From Eleusine coracana subsp. coracana (Eukaryota; Streptophyta; Magnoliopsida; Poales; Poaceae): 64,000 nucleotides of DNA. The position numbers and the translations under genes were made by a program. Shown piece after piece: positions 10,559 through 20,921 of this stretch. The DNA lies in NCBI GenBank assembly GCA_032690845.1, contig CM064417.1, positions 11,438,501-11,502,500 on the forward strand, read 5' to 3'. Positions within the stretch are counted from its first letter, which is position 1, and the number at the start of each line of letters is the position of its first letter. The notes under the pieces are model-generated. The model saw only the letters and a program-made list of their open reading frames with translations. It did not search any database and was not told where the DNA came from.

Positions 10559-11736
10559 CTATAGTACCCTCGGATACCCGGTATAGTGAATGCCATAGCT
10601 TATTGTACCCTTTAGGTAACGCATTACTCTCTCAAGATCACGCCAATGATCATCTCCTGGGTTTGATACAAACCGACTCAATTTGCTTACAGTAAAAGAG
10701 ATGTCAGGCCTCATAGCGTTAGCTAAGTACATGAGTGAACCTATGATTTGGGAGTATCTTAGTTGATCCCTTGCTATTCTCTGATTTTTCCTCAATAGCA
10801 CACTAGGGTCATAAGGGGTTGGAGCATATTGACAGTCGCTAAACCGAAGCGACTCAAGATCTTTTCCACGTAGTGGGACTGCACAAGAGTGACCCCACCG
10901 TTGCCTTCTTTAATTAGCTCGATGTTAAGGATAACATCAGCTTCTCCCAAATCTTTCATCTTAAAGTTGTTCGACAGAAAATCTTTTACCTCCTTAATCA
11001 CATTAAGGCTGGTCCCAAAGATTAAAATGTCATCAACATACAAACACAATATAACTCCTTCGCCTCCCCCATACTGATAATATACACATTTGTCAGCTTC
11101 ATTCACAGCAAAGCCGGCCAATATCAAAGTTCTTTTGAACTTCTTGTGCCATTGCTTAGGTGCTTGTTTTAGGCCGTATAGGGATTTTAGCAACTTCCAC
11201 ACAAATCCCTTTCGACCATCAATTACAAATCCATCGGGCTGATCCATATAGATCTCCTCCTCTAACTCTCCATGTAGGAAAGTTGCCGTAACGTCCAACT
11301 AGTGGACAAGAAGAGCATGTGAGGCTGCCAGAGAAAGTAATATTCGAATTGTGGTCAACCGAGCGACATGTGAATAGGTGTCGAAATAATCTTCACCTTC
11401 CTTTTCCGAATATCCATTTACCACAAGCCTTGCCTTGCACCGCTCTATAGTACCATCAGGCCTCAGCTTCTTCTTAAACACTCATTTGCACCCTATAGGT
11501 TTGCAACCATAAGGACGCTCAACGACTTCCTAAGTACCATTGGACATAATTGAATCCATCTCGCTCCTTACTGCTTCCTTCCACAGGTCAGCATTAGGAG
11601 AGGAATATGCCTCCTCAATGGTACCAAGAGTGTCATCTACAAGGTACACAATGAAGTCATCACCAAAGAATTTTGAAATCCTCTGTCTCTTACTCTTTCG
11701 ATTGACTGCATTGTCATCCTTCTCTGGATTTTCCAC
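10559..11736 (-). pseudogene. Copia-1 reverse transcriptase (fragmented)
   Basis: Minus-strand pieces 11530-11736, 11299-11481, 10792-11298 and 10559-10801 together cover the Copia RVT_2 domain. Visible motifs are [38 protein letters not shown] and the catalytic YVDD encoded at 11029-11040. The stops separating the pieces and a shift near 10795 make it non-functional. In an intact element it would copy the genomic RNA inside the virus-like particle. Confidence 0.88.
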
Positions 11737-11835
11737 ATGGGGTTCCTAATTGCGTATAACCGGTGTAAAAATCTCATAGGGAATTATAGAATCATGATCA
11801 GAAATGCTATGTTCAATCTTCATGGGCAAATTGCT

Positions 11836-13092
11836 CTAAAAAAATGTAGCATCTTTGGACTCAAAAATTGTACCGACCACCATGTCAGATACTCCAGATT
11901 TAATAACTAAGAACCTATAACCCACCCTGTTGAACGCATAACCTAGGAAAATACAATCAATGGTTTTAGGTCCAAGTTTGCGCTTCTTATTGATTGGCAC
12001 ATTCACCATAGCCAAACAACCCCAAGTGCACAAATATGAGAGGTTTACTTTCCTTTTGAACCATTCCTCAAATAGTGAAATTTCCTTATTCTTTGTGGGC
12101 ACTCTATTCAGGACATGACATGCTGTCAATATTGCCTCACCCCACCATTCCTCAGAAAGCCCCGCGGTCTTTAACATGGCATCAACCAAATCAGTTAGAG
12201 TGCGGTTCTTTCGTTCGGCGATCCCATTGGATTCAGGTGAGTAGGGCGGTGTCCTCTTATGAATAATTCTATGCTCAACACAGAAGTCAGAAAATTCATT
12301 GGAAAGATATTCTCCACCGCGATCAGACCTTAACCGTTTTATTTTCCTCTCAAGTTGGTTTTCTACTTCAGATTTATAGATCTTAAAATAATGTAATGCT
12401 TCATCTTTTGTTTTTAACAAATAAATATAGCAAAAACAGGAACAATGATCTATAAGAGTCATGAAGTATCTTTTGCCACCTTTAGTCAAGTCGCTGTTCA
12501 TTTTGCACAGATTGATATGAACAAGTTCTAATGTCTCTAGGTTCCTCGCCTCCGTAGCCTTATGAGGCTTATGAGGTTGCTTAGATTGCACGCACGCATG
12601 ACATTTGGAACCTTTGACTAAATTAAATTTAGAAATTAAATCCAAATTTGCGAACCGAGATATACACCCGAAGTTAACATGACAAAGCCGTGAATGCCAA
12701 ATATTCGACTTATTCAAAATCAAGACATTGTTCATAACATTATTACAGACATTATCATGTAAAGAAATGTGGAACAAGCCTCCGCATATGTATCCTTTTC
12801 CAACAAATATCCCATACTTTGAAAGTACACATTTATTCGACTCAAGAACAATTTTAAAACCATCTCTACATAGTAGAGAGCCGCTAACTAGATTTCTCTT
12901 GATGGAAGGGACATGTTGGACGTTCTTCAAAAGCACGGTCTTTCCCGAAGTAGGATTCAGAATGACCATACCAACACCAAGAACACACGCATGCGACCCG
13001 TTTCCCATCAACAATGCTCCAGTCACGCCGGCCTGATAAGAAGAAAATAAAGAAATATCAGCACACACATGAACATTAGCCCCAGTGTCCAT
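11836..13092 (-). pseudogene. Copia-1 protease active site, GAG-pre-integrase and integrase
   Basis: The 418-codon frame opens at the retropepsin active site (MDTGANVHVC; a WW precedes it). It then has the GAG-pre-integrase stretch with a zinc-binding HxxxC.../CxxC arrangement (HSRLCHV ... KCHAC). The integrase core follows, with D in LIDHCSC, D in RSDRGGEY and E in SNGIAERKNRT, i.e. the DDE triad appears present. The natural start is upstream: the DTG lies at the ORF's first codons, and gag-linked sequence before it has stops at 13100-13250. The best preserved part of Copia-1. Confidence 0.9.
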
Positions 13093-13303
13093 CCACCATT
13101 CAGGCGAATGACAAACCGAAAGAACAGTAGGAAAAAATTACCGTACCCTGATGTTCCTGCAGTCTCGCTAATTACCATTTTTGCTGATTTCTTTGGCTGG
13201 ATAAATTTATGGTCTGGGAATGCACTTGCCCAATGCTCACTGCTACCACAAAAAAAAAACAGCCCTCGTTTTCTTTTTCCTTTTTCTTCTTAAATGTGGT
13301 AGT

Positions 13304-13936
13304 CTACTTTGGCTTCTCTTTCTTTTTCTGCTTTTTCTTTTTATTGCGAGGTGTATTGGAATTATTTTTCTTTTGTGCCACATTGGCAATAGAAGACTCA
13401 ATGTTGTTTTTGCGCGTGTCTTTTGCTCTCGCCCTCTCCTCAACATCAAGAGTCCCAATAAGGTCAGTCACACTGAATTCTTGTCTCTTGTGTTTTAGAG
13501 AAGTAGTAAAATCCTTCCAAGAAGGTGGTAATTTGGAGATAATACCTCCAGCCACAAACTTGTCAGGCAGCACACAAGGGAATTGTTCGAATTTTTTTGC
13601 CAGTGCCTGTACTTAAGGAGCTTGTTCAACAACAGAACGGTTCTCAACCATCTTGTAGTCAAACATTTGCTCCATTGACAGTTTTACATGTGATGTAGGA
13701 GTCAACGTAACGCTAATCATGGCGCCTCGAAACAGGTTGTCGGATGCCACGAACGCACTCTCCTCTTCAGGAGTGAACTGTTTGGGCTTCCCATGTGCGG
13801 TGTGATAGCAGTTCATCGCTATCAACCACAATATCATCCATGCACGCCACCTCTTGTAAAACATGCCATCAAAGTCATCGGGTTTCAATGCAGCAGCAAA
13901 TCCTCTAACAGAAAAATGTCTATCAGGTTTTTGGAA
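13304..13936 (-). pseudogene. Copia-1 gag remnant
   Basis: From the LTR edge inward, the minus strand reads gag-like sequence (RHFSVRGFAAALKPDDFDG, YKRWRAWMILWL, then LPPSWKDFTTSLKHKRQEFS). One TAA lies at 13613-13615. The tail (13304-13400) is Lys/Asn-rich. Gag forms the virus-like particle. The nucleocapsid zinc knuckle is not clearly seen; 13100-13300 is too decayed. Confidence 0.8.
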
Positions 13937-14847
13937 TGTTAAGTAATTAGGCATTTTCATGTTAAATTTAATCCATATTAATCGCAGCAAGTGCATGATC
14001 ATAGTTTTCACAAAGCCGGAATTACTAGTTAAGGTCGTAACAAAACTAGTAAATACGAGAAGGGTGAGAGTGTACCCTACAGAGGGACCAGTGCCGGGGG
14101 CACCGGCGGCTCCATTCGCACCAGTCATGGTACATTTCTTGAAGTAGTCGATCACCAGTTGATGCAGGAAAAGATCGATGCAGCGCAATCCCTCGAACAG
14201 CTCTTGGGGTGCGCGCGCCGAGAAGACGTGAGCAGTTGCGCCGTCAAGCGCTCCCCAAAAACCTGATTGCCCGCACCACCCGAGCAGGTGTCATCTTGCG
14301 GGAAAGGTTCCGGAGGCCTGCTCTCCCGAAGCTCCATGCGCGCGGATCGCCGGGACAGGGAAGGCTCGGAAGGCAATTCGAGAGGAAGATTGAAGTTCGT
14401 GGCTAATTAGGGTAACCTTTGTGCGAGACCAGGGGGATCTTATATACTAGTTGTTGGGTTAATGGAAATAATGGCTCCTCAATCAACACCGTAATGGAAG
14501 GAATAAATGTCATTAATTCTTTTGCATAATGGACACATTAATCACGTGACCATTTCCAAAATTAAAATGCTCCCAGCCTGACTCCACTCGACACGCACGC
14601 AGCAGCCAGCCACGCCTCATCACGTCACGCATGCCCGCCCCAGTACGGCGACGACGCGCGCGCGCATGGCTCGTCCTTGGCCTCTTTCAACTTCTCTAGG
14701 GGATTTACTGTAATTCCATCTAATAAGTTAAGAGATTTAATGATAGAAATCCCATGTGGGACTAAATCAATACAGCATTAAATATGGGTCTAGACTTATT
14801 AGAATTAATAGGAATAATATGGGCTTAAAGACACATAATATTCAACA
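13937..14847 (-). repeat. Copia-1 5' LTR
   Basis: This is the 911-base right copy of the Copia-1 LTR. It aligns with 8612-9547 over its whole length with scattered substitutions and small indels (for example ACGCACGC-rich stretches differ), so the insertion is not recent. Confidence 0.85.
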
Positions 14848-14965
14848 CTCGACACTAATAGATCCACTACGGTGTCAAACACCCTTAGGCGACACTTCAG
14901 CTCGCAGCAGTGTCGTCAGGTTTTTTCGCCAACACTAAAGGCTTCAATTATACTAGTGTCAACAA

Positions 14966-15316
14966 CACTACCACAAATCTACAATATAGCAGCGGTTAAA
15001 AACACACTCTAGCGGCAGGGATGGTTGACAACCGATTCAAGTGCGCAGCTAAAAATCAACGGTCAACAGCGGCGGGTACGTGACACCCGCCGACGGGAAA
15101 GATTAGATAGCAGCGGGCGGTGTTATCGCCCGCCACTACGAAGCAACTGGTCAAGTAAAAATAAACATCCATGGCCGGCTCGCACCAGCCCACCAGCGTG
15201 TAGCTCGCTGCTGCGCAAAGCACCGGTCGATGACGAAGGCGGCCAGATCCGCCGCCTCTCGGCCGCCCGTCATCCCGACATGGAGAAGGGGAGACACCAC
15301 CCACCGCGTGCGAGGC

Positions 15317-15375
<59 letters not shown>

Positions 15376-16098
15376 GGCTGTCCTCTGCGGGCTGGCTAGA
15401 TGGAGGCACGGACTCTCCTCCACGGGCGTGTTGTCGCCCATGACTCTGGATGTCATCAGGGCCGCTTGTGCCTTGGCCCTCGCGCCATCGCCCGCGACCC
15501 TGGACGCCGCCACCACCCGTGACTCATCCACCGTGAGCCCCTGATCGTTGCCACGCCCTGGACGCCGCGTTGTCGGAGGCCCGGCCACTGCCGCCACCAG
15601 CTCCCCTAGCAACCGCCGCCCGTGACCCGACTGCCACGAGCCCCTGGTCGCCACCGTGCCCTAGACACTGTCGGTACCCCAGCCGCCGCCGCGCCCTGGA
15701 CGCTGCGACCCTAGCCGCCACTGCCCCAAGGCATGAGACACTGAGTGTGAGAAGGAGAGAGACAGGGGTGGGGAATTGGGAGAGACAAGAGGGGGATGGC
15801 AGGAAGGGAGAAAGCGCAAATCTGTGTAGTTGCTGATTGTTGGACAGATGAATCACTGGATCTTTGGTGTGGCGCATACTGATAATTAGAGGCGGGCCAC
15901 ATTGGTCCGCCTCTAAAAATAGATAGGATTTTTAAAGGCGGTTGACAATATAATCCGCCTCTAAAAATTGATTTTTAATGGCGATTGGCAATGTGAGTCG
16001 CTATTAAAAATTGTTTAACCACTGTAGTGGCGGGTTTCTTAATACTCGCCTCTACGCCATTTTAGGTAGCGCCGCTAAAAGTCTTTTTTGTGGTAGTG
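14966..16098. mobile_element. Non-autonomous CACTA element, CACTA-2
   Basis: It starts CACTACCACAAATC, ends CTTTTTTGTGGTAGTG, and is flanked by the direct repeat CAA (14963-14965 and 16099-16101). Subterminal GC motifs (AGCGGCGGGT..., CCGCCTCTAAAAAT) are arranged as short inverted units at 14990-15140 and 15890-16080. There is no transposase. The interior has a long GA microsatellite and a GC-rich segment that yields spurious open frames on both strands. The ends differ from CACTA-1 at several positions, so they are related but distinct subfamilies. Confidence 0.88.
15317..15373. repeat. (GA)n microsatellite in CACTA-2
   Basis: This is a nearly pure GA tract of about 57 bases with a single T interruption. 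It encodes artefactual Ser-Leu or Glu-Arg repeats in overlapping open frames. Confidence 0.95.
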
Positions 16099-16698
16099 CA
16101 AGCTCCAAATTGATGTAAACATGCATAAATGAAGCAAGCTAAAAATACATATCAGTATGCGTTCAAAAAGCACAGTGGCCATTCGTGCATTTCACTGAAA
16201 CAATTTGTGTACACCTGAGGAAATCTGATGTTTGTACGACCTATGTATTTTAAAATGAACGTTCAATGCCTATACACGGGGTTAGCAAACTGCTTGCATG
16301 AAAGCTTTTTCTAGTGGCGATAAGAAGTTTTGTGAAACACATCCGGTTGGCACCAACGAAAAAGATAAGAAATAATTTGCGTGCTCTAAGTGACTTGGTT
16401 TTTTAAGGAGCCAATGGAGAGTATGCAACATATTTTTTTGTTTGGCATCAGAGCAATCAACATTTTGACAGGGGCAGAGTTTAGGCCTGGGAATCATCCC
16501 CCCCCCCCCCCCACCCACCCCCACCCCACCTCCCCAGAAAAAAAATCCACCATGTAATTGATAGCGGCCCAACATGAAGCCCACTAGCTGCCCACCACAT
16601 AACCCAGTAATTTCCCTTTCTGATACTATAACTATAGATGTTCATAAATCTCTTACAAATGGCATTATTTCTTTGCTAATGGGAAAAAGGAATGTACT
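16099..16698. other. Intergenic DNA with a poly-C tract
   Basis: No supported gene was seen. A 15-C run at 16498-16512 is followed by CCACCC-rich DNA. The open frame 16282-16584 (minus) crosses this tract and is Gly-rich because of it. Confidence 0.5.
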
Positions 16699-17013
16699 GA
16701 GTTCATCCCAAAATATAAGGATTTATTGATTTTTTTAAAATCATGTTTCATTTTTTGCCTTATTTAAATATTGTAAAAATCTTATTTATTTTATTATAAT
16801 ATGTTTTATTATTAGATACTACCTCCGGACGGAAATTTTGGTTTAGTTCAATTTTACACTAAGTTTTTGGTGTGAACATCAACAAAAAAATATGGAGGGA
16901 GTATATTTCAAATATGATTTATTTGTTTTTATATTTTTAAAGAACTTTAAATAAGACAAACAGTCAAACTTTATTTCTGAAGTAAACAAATGCTTATATA
17001 TTGGATTGAGGTA
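16699..17013. mobile_element. Stowaway/Tourist-like MITE (outer) interrupted by a second MITE
   Basis: The left end TTCATCCCAAAATATAAGGATTT and the reverse complement of the right end (17013 leftwards: CTCAATCCAATATATAAGCATTT) form terminal inverted repeats. The interior is AT-rich and non-coding. Its insertion splits a segment that is continuous at 3350-3400. Exact ends are approximate because the target duplication is not clear. Confidence 0.6.
16819..16901. mobile_element. Short Stowaway-like MITE nested in the outer MITE
   Basis: The sequence begins CTACCTCCGG and ends GGAGGGAG, with TA on each side (16817-16818 and 16902-16903). This fits the CTCCCTCC-type Stowaway termini and TA target preference. 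At 83 bases it is shorter than usual, so it is probably an internal-deletion copy. Confidence 0.6.
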
Positions 17014-17760
17014 ATAATGTTGAACATATTTTGCCCAAGTGATCGCAAAATATAGTATACTGTCATGAATGCCAGAAAAGGCCATGGAAGGCTAGCACAA
17101 TTTGCGTGGCTGTTTTTACTGAAAAAGGTAGTACTTAGTTATTGGATTGCAGCGGTTGATTTTATCATAGGCACTCATTTAATATCCATTCAGGAAATTT
17201 TCGGCGCCCGGCTTAACACCCATTTTTTCAGGAATCAATTATTTATTGTGTTCTGATTTATTTTGTCTTTTTTATTTACCAAAATAGAGACATTTTGTAC
17301 ACTAAAAATAACTATCATGCTCATAGAATTCTTGCAAACATGCATGAAACATAATTCCTTATTACAATATTGGATTATGTCTTCTCAACTAATACTAACA
17401 TTGAAATTTTTGTATGGATATATAAACATCTATGAATGAACAGATGAACTTTTTCTCAACGGTGATAATTTTGCAAGCTGCCAAATATTTGTAATTACTA
17501 ATTCCCTTCATCATAGTTAACTATAAAATCGTAGTAGCTGGCCCCTTGAAATATTTGGTAGTGCATTGACTGGTTGCTATGTATAGCTGGCTGACCTTTG
17601 TATGGTAGTTACTAATGATTAGCACTGCACAGATCGACTCATCATGTAGTAGGGGGAGACCATGCAAGGTAACGAACATTTTGAGTTCCTTTTTTTTTTT
17701 AATTTTAGTGCATAATAAATAACATTTGACTAGACATATGCAGGGAAATCGGGAAAGATT
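17014..17760. other. AT-rich upstream region of the MADS-box gene
   Basis: The part 17014-17280 is a diverged copy of sequence at 3380-3420 and 3780-3960. The rest shows no gene or defined element. Confidence 0.4.
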
Positions 17761-17886
17761 ATCATCTGCTTCGTAAATTGCATCCATCAAGTCGATGGAT
17801 GCAATTTACGAAGTAGACGCCCGCTGATGGATGCAATTTACGAAGTAGACGCGGTCGGTGGATGCAATTTACGAAGTAGATGATAT
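17761..17886. repeat. Inverted plus direct repeat cluster about 170 bp upstream of the MADS-box start codon
   Basis: A core GATGCAATTTACGAAG occurs three times in direct orientation (within 17794-17820, 17825-17852 and 17857-17882) and once inverted (17764-17788). The inverted copy can pair with the first direct copy across a 5-base loop, or with the third over about 28 bases (17761-17788 with 17857-17886). Between units are short GC spacers (CGCCCGC, CGCGGTC). It lies directly upstream of the TATA box and could be a cis-regulatory array or a small MITE-like insertion. Confidence 0.85.
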
Positions 17887-17976
17887 TTTAAGCTATATTG
17901 CCTGTATTCTGTAAATAGGAGTAATTACTTTCCAAGATATCAAGTTATCCTCCATTTTGTCTAGGTTCTCTTCCTC

Positions 17977-17984
17977 TATATAAA
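17977..17984 (+). promoter_or_regulatory. TATA box of the MADS-box gene
   Basis: TATATAAA lies 74 bases upstream of the start codon in a CT-rich leader (CCTCTATATAAAC). This is the right spacing for a plant core promoter with a short 5' leader. The start-codon context GGCCATGGATGG is strong. Confidence 0.65.
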
Positions 17985-18057
17985 CAATATCATTCCTCTC
18001 CTTTCTCCTCACCTCAGAAACCATAGATTTTTGCTAGTCACGTTTAGGCACTAGGCC

Positions 18058-18636
18058 ATGGATGGCAAGAAAGTGAATCTCCAATGGATTGCCCATGACT
18101 CGACCCGTCGATCAACCTTGAAGAAGCGAAGCAATGCCCTGACGAAGAAGGCGAGCGAGCTGGCCACACTCTGTGGAGCCAAGGTCTCTGTGGTGGTGTA
18201 TGGAGAGGATGATGCCATGCCATTGGTCTATCCCTCGGTCCCTGAGGCCAGGAAGCTCCTCGGTAGCTTCAAAGCCATGCCAGACGACCTTGAAAATTTG
18301 AAGAAAGTGTTGAACCAAGAGGAATACCTCCGTGCTCGCATCTCTAAGCTGCAAGAGCAAAAAAGCAAGTCTGACCATAAGAAACACGAGGATGAAACTT
18401 CGCAACTCCTCCTTTCTACCATAGCTGGCCATGGCCCGAGCCTTCCTAGCCTCACCACTGAAGAGCTTACGAGCCTTAACGGGATGGTGGAGAAGAGGAT
18501 GAGGAATGCCAAAGCACGCTTTGAGCAGATCATGAGACAGGGAAATGTACATGACCCACTGTATCCTCCGCAAGAGAAGCCAAAATTGTCATCTCAACTT
18601 CAAGGTCCCTACACTTCTATGAAGATGCAAACCTAG
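18058..18636 (+). CDS. Type I (M-gamma, AGL80-like) MADS-box transcription factor, prematurely ended
   Basis: It encodes 192 residues. The MADS (SRF-type) domain occupies residues 1-60 and includes STRRSTLKKRSNALTKKASE and LATLCGAKVSVVVYGE. An M-gamma-type C-terminal region follows with a coiled-coil stretch (residues about 80-120, rich in Lys/Glu) and no K domain. Family members bind CArG-like DNA as dimers and act mostly in female gametophyte and endosperm. The gene is intronless, as usual for type I. Oddities: Trp replaces the common Arg in LQ[R]IA, His replaces Asn in IA[N]D, and Leu replaces Phe in T[F]KKR. A TAG at 18634-18636 ends the frame, but an open frame continues in register for 67 more codons. 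It could be a functional short allele or a recent pseudogene. Confidence 0.85.
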   Translation: MDGKKVNLQWIAHDSTRRSTLKKRSNALTKKASELATLCGAKVSVVVYGEDDAMPLVYPSVPEARKLLGSFKAMPDDLENLKKVLNQEEYLRARISKLQEQKSKSDHKKHEDETSQLLLSTIAGHGPSLPSLTTEELTSLNGMVEKRMRNAKARFEQIMRQGNVHDPLYPPQEKPKLSSQLQGPYTSMKMQT

Positions 18637-18840
18637 GCTCCCGCAAAAGAATTCCAGCCTTTGCAGCAAGCCTTGGTCGCAGACCTTGCTTGGACTGGAG
18701 GGGAGCTCAATCCTTGTGAGACTAGCGATACTAAAGGCGGTGGCCGACCTAGTACTAGTGAGGGTGATAAAATGCAGCATTACAATATAGAGGGCTTAGA
18801 GCTTCCATGTTCATTGGATACTATCCTTGACATGGAGTAA
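18637..18840 (+). pseudogene. In-frame continuation of the MADS-box gene beyond the TAG
   Basis: Reading on in the same frame gives 67 sense codons and then TAA at 18838-18840. The residues (acidic, with LPCSLDTILDME at the end) look like a normal M-gamma C-terminus, and the combined length of about 260 codons fits the family. The absence of any other stop implies the TAG is recent, or is an assembly or sequencing error. Transposon-like AT-rich DNA follows at once. Confidence 0.7.
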
Positions 18841-19701
18841 GGAGTTTTTTTTTCAACTATAGGCATGCATGCATGAAAGTTTGGTTTGGTTCATATCCTT
18901 GTATTATTTTCTTAGCATCTAAATCTTTTGCTAGCAGGAGTCTTGTCTTAGAGTCACCAGTCTTGGGTTTTCCCCTCCTTCTCAGCAGATCTATTAAAGT
19001 TTTCATTCATCATTTGTCATCAGAAATATGGATGTCATGTGTTAGTGATGTGATTTGTTGAATCATTTGTTAAATTCTTATTACGTATGATTATGTCCCG
19101 TAGGTTCTAAGGATAAAAAATGATGTCTGCTTGTTATGTTTTTTGTTTTGTCAGCTTGTAATCTTTGACTAGTACAAAATGTTTCTACCATGGTGCACAA
19201 TTGTTGGCCTAGTTTATTATACCTTTGCATAAAAATGATGTCTCCATGGTATTTGCATCTTATTGAGCTTAAACAACCATGATTATGCTAACAATTAACC
19301 TCATTTTTAGATACATTGTATTTACTGGTGTGTGGTTCATGATAGCAAGCTTTAGGAGTAATTGGAGGAATCAGCATAGGGACAAATGAACTCAGCAAAA
19401 GCAAAGCATAAAGAGGCTAATAATGAGATGAGTCAAAACACGCATTAATTGGAATGATGCTCTATCGATCAACCTAGAAGGAAAAGCAGCTCAATTAAAG
19501 ATCACTCAAGGCCTTAGGAGATGTGAATCCAAGATATAAAGTTGGCACAATAGCGGATATATAAAGGGGAAATGGTTATTCTAAGAAAGGACATTCATCA
19601 ACCGTCATATCTATTCCACCAACACACATAGACGATAAACTAGTTCAAGTGAAGCTCATCGATCATCCTCGAAGAGGATGTCGACGTCAACAAGAGGCCA
19701 T
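18841..19701. other. 3' flank of the MADS gene and remnant of an older Athila-like element
   Basis: The part to about 19240 is AT-rich with no gene. Around 19285 the phrase CTAACAATTAACC(T/C)CAT matches the start of the Athila-1 LTR (19775). This suggests that 19250-19701 is the decayed beginning of an older related LTR or leader into which Athila-1 inserted. It ends with the left target duplication GCCAT (19697-19701). Confidence 0.45.
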
Positions 19702-20799
19702 TATTGGTGGTTTCTAGATGTCTATTTTATCTACCAAAAGGGATGTTTTGTGTCTTAATTTCATGGTTTGGACTAACAATTAACCCCATATTTGCATATA
19801 TTTATAGTTGTTCTGTTTTGGATGTAATCGCAGGAAACAGGTGTAAAACAGGGCAATTATGGACAAAGAGCTGAAGAGTAATGAAGATGAGCCAACTTTG
19901 AAGCCGCGCCGATCGGCGCGACCCATCCGCCGATCGGCGTAGGAGGAAAAGTTGACTAAAACATGATCCCGTCCAGGAAAGACGAAGGATTAGCCCAGTA
20001 TGAGTCAGAGTCGATGGAAATTGACCTAATCCCGTCGAGTATAAAAGGAAGATAATTATCAAGAGCCAAGATGACCAAGGGGGAGATGGCAATCGCGAGA
20101 ACTAGTTATTAAAACTAGGGTTCCAGGATATTGGCGGCGGAGGTTCATCAACACCGACGAGATCCACGAGAAGGGAGGTCGCGCCGATCAGCACAACGCC
20201 TGCGCCGATCGGCTCGAGCGCATTCCAGTGCTATTTCTCACCCCTCTGCTATGTCTAGCGGAAGGATGAGTGAGTAGTCTCATTCTCTTCTCTGATGCGG
20301 GTATCTGGTCATGTAACTGTCATGCTTGTTGATACTCTCTCGATGAATTTAATCTATGTGATGAACTTATTGCACATCTATCTATCCTTTTCATTAGTGT
20401 ATCGGCCAATACACTTTTGCCCATTACATAGTGCAAGAAACCAGTGGGGAGCTAATAGCCTCTGTAGTGACAGCCGGGGTGAACGAAACCACCATGTCTT
20501 GTAGAATATTAGAGTCATCACTTGAGTTGATAAGAATAAGGTTGCATGCTAGTGAACCAATCCTAAGGAGAGAATCCTTCATCATCCTGTTGCCTCTTTA
20601 ATAACATTCACCTTCCACTTTCTCACCGTCATCATTCACACCAACCAACTCATTGTAATCTGTTAGTAACCCTTTAATAGTATTAGTTCTGCTCGTTCCC
20701 TGTGGATTCGATAACCTTGGAATACTCTGAGGGAAAAAGAGCTACAACTATACACCGTCCTCTTGCGGTATATAAGTGGGTGTGTAGATACGACCAACA
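19702..20799 (+). repeat. Athila-1 5' LTR
   Basis: The LTR is 1098 bases. A TATA-like GAGTATAAAAGG lies near 20036-20047. Two palindrome pairs lie inside: 19905-19920 with 19928-19939, and 20181-20194 with 20202-20213. The terminal dinucleotide is TA instead of TG, a point change relative to the right LTR. Confidence 0.9.
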
Positions 20800-20810
20800 A
20801 GCCATTTTTC

Positions 20811-20828
20811 TGGGGCCAATACTGGGGA
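20811..20828 (+). other. Athila-1 primer-binding site (tRNA-Asp-like, degenerate)
   Basis: Eleven bases after the LTR lies TGGGGCCAATACTGGGGA. This resembles the complement of the plant tRNA-Asp 3' end (TGGCGCCGTTGCCGGGGA) that primes Athila-type elements, with several mismatches. Confidence 0.7.
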
Positions 20829-20921
20829 ACAAGCCAGTTCTTTTACTATTAATATTTTACTAACGTCTAATCCTCTCTTTTCTAGTTGTTTTTATTTTTG
20901 TGTTTTGTGTCAATTTTTAGG

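Larger units (their letters stand above)
8612..14847 (-). mobile_element. Ty1/copia LTR retrotransposon, Copia-1 (degenerate, both LTRs present)
   Basis: Two direct repeats of about 0.9 kb (8612-9547 and 13937-14847) flank a 4.4-kb internal region. Its minus-strand fragments run in the Copia order gag, protease, integrase, RT, RNase H. On the minus strand the LTRs start TGTTGAATATTATG and end TTACTTAACA. Target duplication is CTCAA on the left and CTCGA on the right, one mismatch. In-frame stops (near 11833, 11527, 11299, 13613) and small shifts break the polyprotein, so it is inactive. The expected initiator-Met primer site is not visible at the inner edge of the 5' LTR (below 13937), which suggests decay there. 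Confidence 0.9.

Noticed and set aside
15056..15654. Ser/Leu or Glu/Arg repeat proteins in CACTA-2
   Set aside because: Translation of the (GA)n microsatellite; no start context, no conserved sequence.
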